A DNA stretch of 64,000 nucleotides from assembly GCA_036873755.1 (NCBI GenBank), contig JAVTVY010018868.1, positions 1 to 64,000 on the forward strand, written 5' to 3'. The notes below the pieces were generated by a model. It did no database searches, was not told the origin of the DNA, and saw only the letters and a program-made list of their open reading frames with translations. Source of the DNA: Hanleya hanleyi. Lineage: Eukaryota; Mollusca; Polyplacophora; Lepidopleurida; Hanleyidae. Of the stretch, positions 11,000 through 18,367 are shown in pieces. Each line of letters starts with the position of its first letter. The first letter of the stretch is position 1. The position numbers were made by a program, and so were the translations under genes.

Positions 11000-11555
11000 A
11001 CAAGTCTGGTGTTGAAAAACATTTACCGTATTCCTACACGTTCATTCAAGCGGCTTGATAGCGTATAATTGTATTAAAAATTCAATACTCAGAGTTTTAC
11101 TGTTAATTGTATTAAAATTCAATACTCAGAGTTGAAGACGTTCATTCTATTGTCTTGTTGAATAAATATTGAACATTTTCAAGTGTTATTGCATTGGAAC
11201 ATTCAGACATTATCATCTGCCAGTCTTGCTCAAGCTGAAAATACGGCTTCTCTCCTCAAGTATTCCTACACTATGCTCATTTTATGTTCATTCTATGTGC
11301 ATTGAAGCGCCTTCATAGCGTATAATTGTATTAAAATTCAATACCCAGAGTCTGGTGAACACGTTCATTGTATTTGTGTTAATAAAAATAGTAGAAAATT
11401 CAAAAAATGGCTGCTAGTGTTCATTCTTTTGCAAAAGATAATTGTATTAAAAAAAAAAAAAAAAAAAAAAAAATTCAACATTAAGAGTCTATTGTGGTGA
11501 AGACCTTAGGTTTTTTCATAGGGGTGATGGGAGCTGGTGTTTTTTTTTGTGCTTT
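11000..11555 (+). other. AT-rich 3' region with repeated AATTGTATTAAAATTCAATA motif and poly(A) signal
   Basis: Four copies of an AATTGTATTAAAATTCAATA-like motif followed by CTCAGAGT occur near 11065, 11105, 11325 and 11440 (the last interrupted by an approximately 24-base A tract). AATAAA at 11161 is a plausible poly(A) signal for CARD-PC4. No ORF is seen. Confidence 0.5.
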
Positions 11556-11599
11556 GTTCTCTTTCGAAAATATGGGGTGGCCCTGAAAAGGGCCTTTGG
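11556..11599 (-). terminator. Histone-type 3' stem-loop and downstream element of the RING gene
   Basis: Read on the - strand: flank CCAAA, a 6-bp stem and 4-base loop GGCCCTTTTCAGGGCC (11594-11579), then ACCCCA, and 8 bases further a purine-rich GAAAGAGAAC (11565-11556). This reproduces the known metazoan replication-dependent histone mRNA 3' end: stem GGYYCU-UUUC-AGRRCC bound by SLBP, then the histone downstream element that pairs with U7 snRNA. It starts about 26 bases after the stop codon of the - strand RING gene, which is typical histone spacing. No AATAAA lies between. Confidence 0.8.
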
Positions 11600-11620
11600 A
11601 AAAGTGTTACGACACTTGTT

Positions 11621-12398
11621 TTACGAGCGGTAGATTCTCTTTACCCCGGCCACCTGCTTCCTACACACGGGACACTTGATCTTTAAATGCTGTTCGTCCG
11701 TTTCAGCGCAGTGGCACGTGTCCCCTATACATGTTAGCGTCACCCAGCATTCTTCACATAGGCATAAATGCCAGCACGGAAATAGGGCGTACAGGCTTTC
11801 GTCGTCTGTACACACGCTGCAGTTTGATTTACTTTCTTCCTTATCTAGGTCTTGTTGTTGTTTTAAATTCACAGCGTCCATTTTATCCATGTCTTGTCTC
11901 ATGTGATTAATCTGTTCGTTTTGGTGGGTCACGTGTTCGTTTAGGCGGTTCAACTGTTCGTTTAGGCGGTTCAACTGTTCGTTTAGGCGGGTTACCTCGG
12001 CATGGTGATGTTGTTGTTGTTCTTGTTGTTGTTGTTGTTTCGGTAGCCGGCGTTGTTATAATTGGTGTTTGGGTAGCCGTTGTATTTGCTGGAGGTCTGT
12101 TACTGTTTAACCACTCTAGGTCGGGGAGTTCTTCATCAGTTACATCCTCATCTTCTTCCATAGCGTCCCTGACCTCTTGGTCTTGTTCTTCACTTCGCCG
12201 TCTCATCAACCCCGCATCTTCTTCCATTGCCTCCCTCCTAAGCTCTTCGAGTTGTTCTTCACTTCGCCGTATCATCGTTTCGTCGGCAATAACCCGCTCA
12301 AAGCTTGTAATTATTGTCACTCCATCGTTATGTTCTTCACTCGTAATCACCTCTCTGTGTTCTCTAGGATCGGTGAATAGCCTTCGTCTTGTACCCAT
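11621..12398 (-). pseudogene. RING-finger protein with coiled coil, frameshifted in a CAA repeat
   Basis: The start ATG is at 12398, about 40 bases below a TATAAATA box. The first frame (12398-11907) has an acidic region with two RRSEEQ repeats. A second frame (to 11621) carries a heptad repeat with LNEQLNRLNEQ repeats (coiled coil) and a C-terminal RING: C-x2-C, C-x-H-x-C-x2-C and CPVC, ending KRIYRS, as in IAP-like E3 ligases. The two frames join only if the (CAA)n tract at 12008-12040 shifts by one base, so this copy is frameshifted, or the tract length varies. A likely role is E3 ubiquitin ligase acting on host antiviral or apoptotic proteins (inference). The N-terminus resembles that of the gene at 15735 (FTDxRxHR...EExN). 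Confidence 0.7.
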
Positions 12399-12450
12399 GA
12401 TTGTAGTTGTGAATAAATGGCAACATACTACGCGTTATTTATAGCCTAGG
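12399..12450 (-). promoter_or_regulatory. TATA/initiator promoter of the - strand RING gene
   Basis: TATAAATA on the - strand (12443-12436) is followed 31-33 bases later by TTCACAAC and then the ATG at 12398. The four-copy YY1-like array lies immediately upstream (12457-12607). Confidence 0.65.
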
Positions 12451-12456
12451 CGTTCT

Positions 12457-12607
12457 GTGGGTGGTGGTGGTGGTGGGACCAAAATGGCGGCCAGTGTGGG
12501 TGGTGGTGGTGGTGGGACCAAAATGGCGGCCAGTGTGGGTGGTGGTGGTGGTGGGACCAAAATGGCGGCCTTGTGGGTGGTGGTGGTGGTGGGACCAAAA
12601 TGGCGGC
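12457..12607 (+). promoter_or_regulatory. Internal four-copy YY1-like array
   Basis: Four units identical in design to those of the TIRs ((GGT)n-GGGACCAAAATGGCGGCC). They lie in the divergent intergenic region between the two RING genes, just upstream of the - strand TATA box. With the two TIR arrays this makes three promoter-associated copies, so the module is probably a shared enhancer rather than only a terminal sequence. Confidence 0.7.
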
Positions 12608-12613
12608 ATGGTA

Positions 12614-13170
12614 CCTGCTAAAAATGTTTTGTGTTTTATTTTCTCAACTTTAAACCGGTCTCATATTTTGCAATAAATGTGAGTTCACTGCAGCATGTTT
12701 ATCGAAAAGAAAACTAGGAAATTTTATCGTATCACACGGGGCTACGGTAACCTACTCCATTTGACACCCATAGCTGTACTCACATTTGTCTGCACACTGT
12801 ATAGTGCTGTGTTACCGTAGCCGTGTGATAGGATAAAATTTCCTAGTTTTCTTTCTATAAACCAGCTGCAATTTTCAGGGTGACATTATAAGGCTGTGAG
12901 GAACATACTTGACGTATTTTTATCCAGGAAAACCGATTTATTTCCAGTGTACCGGGTTTTCTACACTACCCTAACCATAACGTTACGCGTCTAAAAATCG
13001 ATAAAATCATTAAAATAGTGGCTTAGTCTACCGCTACCCTTCTAAATTTTTAAATGCTACACGATCAGTTGCCTCAGTTCAACTTGAAATAAATTTTATA
13101 CGTGCACTCGCATTTATTGCAAAATCACACCGGTTTAAAATTGGAAAAGAAACACAAAAATATTTCTCCA
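12614..13170. repeat. Nested inverted repeats between divergent RING genes
   Basis: Inner arms 12701-12751 and 12811-12857 are almost perfect reverse complements (ACTAGGAAATTTTATC...CTACGGTAAC) around a loop of about 60 bases. Outer arms 12614-12690 and 13097-13170 are a weaker inverted pair (TTTATTGCAAAAT, ACCGGTTTAAA). The region could form a large cruciform. It may be a relic of inverted duplication that created the two RING genes, or an origin-like structure. No ORF is seen. Confidence 0.75.
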
Positions 13171-13226
13171 GCGTAAGTGAGCACAAAGATGTGATATAAA
13201 ATTACGCTCACGTCCGCGCGTTACAC

Positions 13227-13270
13227 TATAAATAGCGTGCAGTATTTACTGATTCATTCACAATTACATC
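13227..13270 (+). promoter_or_regulatory. TATA/initiator promoter of the + strand RING gene
   Basis: TATAAATA at 13227-13234 and initiator TCATTC at 13254-13259 (A at 13256, 29 bases below the first T of TATA). The ATG is at 13271. The spacing is textbook for a metazoan core promoter. Confidence 0.75.
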
Positions 13271-14258
13271 ATGGCTGAAACCATGGATATTGATAGCCTG
13301 TTACCAGACTTCATGATAAATGATGATGAACTACAACTGCTCGGGAACATCGATATGGACCCATGGCTGGATGCTATTATAGAAGATTTATTTCAAGACG
13401 AACACCAACCACAGGGTGGCCATAATCAAGACCCCCCAGGAGCGACACCGCATCTTAGTGACCCCCCACGAGCGACACCGGATCTTAGTGACCCCCAGGA
13501 GCGACACCGCATCTTAGTGACCCCCACGAGCGACACCGGATCTTAGTCACCCCCCAGGAGCGACACCGGATCTTACCACAGTCGAATACCAACGTTTTGA
13601 CGAAATGGACCGAGTGCTAGAAGATATCTTGAAACAACAACAAAGCCTCCAAGCTGAAGGAGAAGAAGGACAAGATGAAGGAGAACAAGAAGCAGGAGAA
13701 ACGGAAGAAGAAGCAGGAGAAACGGAAGAAGAAGAAGAAGAAGAACAAGAACAAGAACAAGAAGAACGAGAAGGAGAAGAAGGACAAGCAAAAGGGCAGA
13801 AGAGGAAAGACTCCAGAAAACACAGAAAAAGACAGTACCCGAAAAAGAAAGACTCCAGAAAAAACAGAAAAGACTCCAGAAAAAACAGAAAAGACTCAAG
13901 AAAAAACAGAAAAGACTCAAGAAAAAAGAGAACAAGTGAGAGAGAGCGGCTAAGGGGACAACAAAAGGAACAAATTGAAGAGGTCATCCACTACGCTACC
14001 GCAATAGAAAGAAGACTGGCATCCAACATCGAATGCCAACCATCCCCGTATTTACGCTGCATACAATGCTGTAATCACTTCGCCAAGTACGCCATTTTTC
14101 CGTGTGGGCATCAAGCCCTGTGTGTAGCCTGTATACGCCGACACGCCCTATTACCACAGCTTCCGGACGATTACAACCCCCTAGTGTGTGAACTCATAGC
14201 GGTGCCATGCCCGGTGTGTTCTGTGAGAACACAATCCCACCTGGCCCCAACGATGTAA
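13271..14258 (+). pseudogene. Acidic/basic RING-finger protein, frameshifted in a minisatellite
   Basis: The ORF begins at 13271 with an acidic segment (DIDSLLPDF...DDELQLL) and closes at 13546 after running into a 29/30-bp minisatellite. The main ORF 13605-14258 (217 aa) continues with Glu/Gln-rich repeats, then Lys/Arg-rich KDSRKNR repeats, then a C-terminal RING: CIQC, C-x-H-x3-C-x2-C and CPVC. The frame change occurs because two of the five repeat units have one C fewer (29 instead of 30 bp). Predicted to be an E3 ligase, possibly chromatin- or nucleic-acid-associated given its basic repeats (inference). It is a paralogue in layout of the divergent RING gene on the other strand. Confidence 0.68.
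13428..13575 (+). repeat. 29/30-bp coding minisatellite
   Basis: Five units of GACCCCCCAGGAGCGACACC-type sequence ending ATCTTAGT. Units differ by C-run length (five or six C) and by G/C at one site. The change in C number shifts the reading frame of the RING gene. Confidence 0.8.
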
Positions 14259-14271
14259 TCCCTTACATCTT

Positions 14272-14317
14272 CCAAAGGCTCTTTTTAGGGCCACCCCATC
14301 TTTCCGAAAGGGGAAAC
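14272..14317 (+). terminator. Histone-type 3' stem-loop after the + strand RING gene
   Basis: CCAAA flank, then GGCTCTTTTTAGGGCC (14277-14292; six pairs including a G-U, loop TTTT), ACCCCA, then the purine-rich CGAAAGGGGAAAC (14305-14317). It starts 18 bases after the stop codon (14256-14258). Same architecture as the stem-loop after the - strand RING gene, but with compensatory and loop differences, so it is not just a recent copy. Confidence 0.78.
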
Positions 14318-14524
14318 TTCTAAACTCAAAAGCACAAAATAAAAAAAATAAAATAACACCAACTCCCGCACACATACCTAGGTAACAATAGGTAAATAAC
14401 ACATCAATTTCCACGTTAAAAGTCCATTCCACTCTTTATAATATTACCCCAATGCATTCTGGGTCACCACAGAATGCCTTCATTTTACACCAAATTCACC
14501 TAGTCTAAATTTTGCCATGTTAAA

Positions 14525-14850
14525 ATGTAAAAAAACCCTAGTCCGTAGCCGTACACGTTATAGGTGCGCACCTCTCTCTATCCGTACGCGTATCAGTGTT
14601 TTTGTTTATGTTGGGAGTTACTTCCCCTTGATCACTGTACGTTTACTTTGATCGTAATAAAATTCGTATCGTATCGTATCGTAATGGGAGTTACTTCCCC
14701 TTGATCACTGTACGTTTACTTTGATCGTAATAAAATTCGTATCGTATCGTATCGTATCGTACCCGTACCCGTTCTAGTTTTTTTTATATTCCACCCGCCT
14801 CCCTTGTCCGTGAAAGTCCGTTATGATTCGGGCTGTAATGTTATCTGCAA
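14525..14850 (+). repeat. Inverted-repeat arm (left) around the third RING-related gene
   Basis: 14527-14590 (CCCTAGTCCGTAGCCGTACA...) is the reverse complement of about 16905-16970. 14790-14850 (TCCACCCGCCTCC...TTATCTGCAATCAT) is the reverse complement of about 16730-16795. The arms enclose the gene at 15150-15735 and the stem-loop-bearing repeats. An internal 73-bp direct duplication (14612-14684 and 14685-14757) ends in GTATC pentanucleotide repeats. Confidence 0.75.
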
Positions 14851-14940
14851 TCATGCCGCTCATTTTGCACCAAATTTTTGCATGGGTTAGCCCTAAAAAC
14901 ACTGAGAAAAAAAACCCTGTGTGTTTGGAAGTAAGGGGTT

Positions 14941-14956
14941 GGCCCTGAAAAGGACC
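14941..14956 (-). terminator. Isolated histone-type stem-loop, no downstream element
   Basis: The - strand reads GGTCCTTTTCAGGGCC, a six-pair stem with TTTC loop and ACCCC-like flank (AACCCC). No purine-rich element follows at the expected spacing, and the nearest upstream gene end is about 200 bases away behind another stem-loop. Probably a decayed duplicate. Confidence 0.5.
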
Positions 14957-15060
14957 GTTAATGGGGCAGGGATTGTTTTTTGGTGTTGCAGTTTGCTAAT
15001 ACTATAGAATAAAGAGGGCATGATGTAGGACCTGTGATTTGAATTTGTGCCAAGTTACAA

Positions 15061-15105
15061 GTTCTCTTTCGACAACAATGGGTTGGCCCTGAAAAGGGCC
15101 GTTGG
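15061..15105 (-). terminator. Histone-type 3' stem-loop after the RING-related gene
   Basis: The - strand reads CCAAC, GGCCCTTTTCAGGGCC (15100-15085), AACCCA, then GAAAGAGAAC (15070-15061). It lies about 50 bases after the inferred stop at 15152-15150. The downstream element is identical to that of the first RING gene. Confidence 0.75.
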
Positions 15106-15149
15106 AGTCAATTTGTTGACCCTGTTTTCTTCAGGGGGAGTTTTCCTGT

Positions 15150-15735
15150 CTACTCCATTTCACTGACTGAGAAATATCGGTATGGCTCCAGCCCGTACCG
15201 ATGTTGATGTTGTTCATCGTCGACATGAATGGGAAGGTCTTCCACGAAATTGGCGGGTGGTATGGCACTAATGTCGACGAATTCCGGCTGGACTGGGGGC
15301 TCGTTGTTGTTGTTGTTGTTGTTGTTGCTGTTGTTGTTGTTGAGGCGGAGGAGGAGGAGGAGGAGGAGGAGGAGGAGGAGGAGGAGGGGGAGGGTGCATT
15401 TCCTCCATCGTTCTTTGCAGCAACACCAACCAGCCCTCTTCGCTTATTGTTCTCGACGTGTTTATAAGCGTCCGAAGATTCTCGGCTGTCCTCCCCGATA
15501 GGTCGTTGTTCTCTATCTGCCGACACCACGCTGTAAATTCTTTGAACCAGAAATCTTTAATGGCAGTGATCATGGCCTTCCGCTGACGCCGGGTGATCTC
15601 CTGCCGTATTTGCACCATTCTCCCGGAGGCCTTAGTGGTGGACATCTTGACCACACGCATGTTGTTTTCTTCTTCTTCTTGAATAGCTCTATGTCTTCTC
15701 AGATCGGTGAAAGGTTTTGGAATGCCCCGCACCAT
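15150..15735 (-). pseudogene. RING-gene-related protein with Pro/Gln microsatellite, frame uncertain
   Basis: The start ATG at 15735 follows a TATAAAG box (15753-15747). The frame encodes an N-terminus similar to the - strand RING gene (PFTDLRRHR...EEEEN), then a basic helical region (RQEITRRQRKAM), then long Pro and Gln runs from (CTC)n and (CAA)n, and closes at 15268. After the microsatellite a different frame is open to TAG 15152-15150. It looks more protein-like: an acidic EPPVQPEFVDISAIPP segment ending FSVSEME. I infer that repeat-length change moved the frame. A third frame continues to 15131. No RING is present. The function is unknown; it may be a truncated paralogue of the RING genes sharing the same histone-like 3' end. 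Confidence 0.55.
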
Positions 15736-16263
15736 GCTCCCGCTGGCTTTATACTCACATACAGGTCATTTTCATTGGCTGTTTCAACCTCGATCATACT
15801 GGCTTCATTGGTTCTTTTTAGGGCTAGCAGATTGGCTCTTTTGATAGCCATTTCATTGGCTCTGTTTATAGACATCTCATTGGCCAATAGTGGGCTCTCC
15901 CACCCTTCCTGGGTTACGCCAGAATCCCGTCATTTTGCACGAAATTCGTCTAGTGGAAAATTTCCATGTTAAATGAATGCGTGTATTAATAACATGAGAG
16001 TCGATGTACACGTGGCTGATGGATGTCTATGCCCACGTGCGACCACCCTTCCTGGGTTAATTCTCAATCCACATATTTTGCACCAAATTTGTCAATGTTA
16101 AATGATTGCGTGTATTAATAACATGAGAGTCGATGTACACGTGGCTGATGGATGTCTATGCCCACGTGCGACCACCCTTCCTGGGTTAATTCTCAATCCA
16201 CATATTTTGCACCAAATTTGTCAATGTTAAATGATTCCGTGTATTGAGATAACATTGGGGGTT

Positions 16264-16279
16264 GGCCCTGAAAAGGGCC
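16264..16279 (-). terminator. Histone-type stem-loop without gene
   Basis: GGCCCTTTTCAGGGCC on the - strand, extended to a nine-pair stem by GTT/AAC, followed by CCCCCAATG. No purine-rich downstream element and no ORF ending nearby. Confidence 0.5.
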
Positions 16280-16484
16280 AACACTACTGGCGCTATTCCT
16301 GGGTGACGTCACAATCTCTTCATTTTACACGAAAATTCGCACTAGCAAATTCCTATGTTAAATGATTGCGGCTATTTATAAACGCGACCACCCTTCCTGG
16401 GTTAATTTACAATCCGCTGATTTTGCACCAAATTCACAATTCCTACGTTAAATGATTGCGTGTATTGAGATAACATTGGGGGTT

Positions 16485-16500
16485 GGCCCTGAAAAGGGCC
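16485..16500 (-). terminator. Histone-type stem-loop without gene (second repeat copy)
   Basis: Same extended hairpin and same flank (TTATCTCAATAC) as at 16264-16279, so the two are copies of one repeat unit. Confidence 0.5.
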
Positions 16501-16724
16501 AACACCCCTGGCGCCAGTGATGCATTCTGGGTGTCGTCAGAATCCCTTCATTTTACACGAAAATTCACCTAGTGCAAATTCCTATGTTAAATGATTGTGG
16601 CTATTTATAAACATGAGAATGGATGCTGATTGGTGATGGGTGTCTACACCCAGGTCCGCGCGACCACCCTTCCTGGGTTAATTTACAATCCGCCTATTTT
16701 GCACGAAAATTCACAATTCCCAGG

Positions 16725-16975
16725 TTAAATGATTGCAGATAACATTACAGCCCGAATCATCACGGACTTTCACGAAGGAGGAGGGTGGAATAAAAACTAT
16801 AACGGTGATGGGGTACGGATAGAGAGAGGTGCTAGGGGTTTTTTACTCACGAGTCATTACGGACTTTCACGAAGCAGGAGGGTGGAATAAAAACTAGAAC
16901 GGTGACGGGTACGGATAGAGAGAGAGGTGCGCACCTATAACGTGTACGGTTACGGACTAGAGGTTTTTTTGACGG
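16725..16975 (+). repeat. Inverted-repeat arm (right)
   Basis: Reverse complement of 14525-14850 (see that entry). It contains a partly duplicated unit, CACGGACTTTCACGAAGGAGG...GGTACGGATAGAGAGAG, at about 16755-16840 and 16855-16925 and again in part at 16983. Confidence 0.72.
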
Positions 16976-17014
16976 ACGAGTCATCACGGACTTTCACGAA
17001 GGGGCAAGAATTGA

Positions 17015-17056
17015 TATATACACATTTGCTTCGTCGGTGTTTTGTCATTCACCACT
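17015..17056 (+). promoter_or_regulatory. TATA/initiator promoter of the first PC4-like gene
   Basis: TATATACA at 17015 and TGTCATTCACC (initiator at 17045-17050), with ATG at 17057. The TGTCATTCACC block is identical to that before the second PC4-like gene (17785-17795). Confidence 0.65.
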
Positions 17057-17725
17057 ATGGCAGCGCACGGAGCGGAGCTTGCCTTCTTCCAACTCACGCC
17101 TCATCGTCTATGATCATGAACTGCAGCTCATCGAATAACATCCCCGAGAGGTGAAGCTATGTTTAAGCCTAGCAGGATGGACTCTATTGACACGGTTGTT
17201 ACAGGGAAAAGAGCCCGAAGTCGATTTCATGCACGTGGGAGTCGGTGTCTACCTACGAAGTGGTAGAGATAATTCTTTTTTTCCCCGGTTAGAACAGTGT
17301 GGTGGTGCCTCTATCCTACTCCGTCCGGCATTATGGCAGGCGCTGAAAGCTATTATCACCGACGTCCACGACGTACTCCACCCCCAGGCGCACTCTGTAG
17401 CTACGCGCACTCTTACACCGGACTGCACCCTATTGTTGTATCCCCAACGCGTGATAGTAGGTGTTGGTGTACGTCTGAACCAGCGCGTGTCTCTTTATCC
17501 CCGGAAGGCTGGATTACCTTGAAACGCGTGTTATGCGGTAACCTCGACGGTGATAACATTCACCTGTGTGACGACGTCTACATTTTCCGTGGTCCCTATT
17601 TTGCTCGACTCCTCTGTCTCAAGCGAGGTGGTTTTACTCTGGACCCCGATCTATGGACGGCTTTGCAACAAGTAGTCCCCATGGTCGATGAAGTACTCTC
17701 TCCACAGGACCCACTCACAGAATAG
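17057..17725 (+). pseudogene. Tandem PC4-like gene, three lesions
   Basis: Paralogue of the next gene downstream, about 220 codons. The frame from ATG 17057 shifts near 17108, meets TAA at 17136-17138, continues in the frame 17151-17522 (GWTLLTRLLQ, VYLRSG..., PALWQALKAIITDVHDVL) and shifts again near 17490 to the frame ending at 17725 (VSLSPEGWITLKRVL, VYIFRGPYFARL, FTLDPDLWTALQQVV). The two halves are repeats of one fold whose strand-helix pattern (GxxLxPxxWxxL...IDxxL) fits PC4-like ssDNA-binding domains. At least three lesions make it a pseudogene, unless the indels are assembly errors. Confidence 0.6.
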
Positions 17726-17755
17726 TACGACTCATGTCTGTACCCCACCTGACAC

Positions 17756-17815
17756 TATAAATACCAGGGGTGAGACAGAGTGTGTGTCATTCACCGTTCG
17801 ACATTTGGAGCAAGC
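17756..17815 (+). promoter_or_regulatory. TATA/initiator promoter of the PC4-like/integrase unit
   Basis: TATAAATA at 17756-17763, initiator TCATTC at 17787-17792, ATG at 17816. No further TATA box is seen before the integrase ATG, so one mRNA probably covers both genes. Confidence 0.68.
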
Positions 17816-18367
17816 ATGTCACCCGACCTACGAGCCATCCTGCCCCTTACACCCCAGGTGGGGTTACACGTCTATGAAGATAAAGTCACCCTAGTGGAAG
17901 ACCGTGGAGCTATTTGCTGGGCGCCCGCTGAGACCGTATCGAATACGGTGACGCTACAGCGTGACGGCTGGACCAAATTTAAACGCGTGTTGAGCGACGA
18001 GCTCGATGGACACCTCATCCACATAGACAATGCCATCTACGTATACCGTGGGCCTTTCTTCGCACGCCTGGGCCGCTACCAAGACCCTACGCGAAGCTTC
18101 ACCCTAGACCCCCATCTGTGGACAGCCTTGGAGAAAGTAGTGCCTATCGTGGACCAGCTGTTTACACCGGACGAGCGATCATCAGACGAGTTGGCGTGGG
18201 CTCGTGCTATGGAGGACGCGCTGGCTGAACCCCATGAACAACTACATGAACCCGATACAGCCGGGGAACAGAAAAGTACTATATCTATAGGGTGTACAGA
18301 GGCTAGAGTGTCAGTGTCACCTGATGAAGCGAACACACCGGACGGGGACCCAGGGGCACCCCGATGA
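17816..18367 (+). CDS. Tandem PC4-like ssDNA-binding protein (intact)
   Basis: 183 aa, starting at the first ATG after the TATA/initiator pair; an in-frame GTG further upstream (17780) is before the inferred start site. Two repeats are visible: VTLVEDRG...TVTLQRDGWTKFKRVL (residues about 20-62) and IHIDNAIYVYRGPFFARL...FTLDPHLWTALEKVVPIVDQL (about 68-118). The pattern of two beta strands, a loop with a basic residue and a Trp-containing helix fits the PC4/p15 ssDNA-binding family. The C-terminal third is acidic and probably disordered, as in other single-strand-binding proteins. It would suit the protein-primed, strand-displacing replication expected from the PolB. Its stop overlaps the integrase start (ATGA at 18364). 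The function is inferred from fold-like pattern only. Confidence 0.65.
   Translation: MSPDLRAILPLTPQVGLHVYEDKVTLVEDRGAICWAPAETVSNTVTLQRDGWTKFKRVLSDELDGHLIHIDNAIYVYRGPFFARLGRYQDPTRSFTLDPHLWTALEKVVPIVDQLFTPDERSSDELAWARAMEDALAEPHEQLHEPDTAGEQKSTISIGCTEARVSVSPDEANTPDGDPGAPR

Larger units (their letters stand above)
15900..16724. repeat. Noncoding repeat block with two more histone-type stem-loops
   Basis: A 129-bp unit is repeated directly (15968-16096 and 16097-16225). It contains CACCCTTCCTGGGTTAATT, TTTTGCACCAAATTTGTC and TGTTAAATGATTGCGTGTAT. Variants of the same blocks continue to 16724 and also occur near 14460-14520 and 14860. No ORF is seen. Two - strand GGCCCTTTTCAGGGCC hairpins lie at 16279-16264 and 16500-16485 within the array. 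Confidence 0.7.

Noticed and set aside
11450..11472. A-run as evidence of a processed retrocopy
   Set aside because: It interrupts one unit of a local AT-rich repeat inside the Polinton. No target duplication or retrogene is seen, so simple A-tract expansion is more likely.
13547..13987. Leu/Ser/Phe-rich ORFs on the - strand opposite the + RING gene
   Set aside because: Antisense shadow of Glu/Lys-rich repeats.
15201..15529. Poly-Val/Glu, poly-Arg/Leu and poly-Ser/Thr ORFs around 15.3 kb
   Set aside because: Other-frame readings of the (GTT)n/(GGA)n microsatellite. Only the promoter-linked - strand gene is retained.
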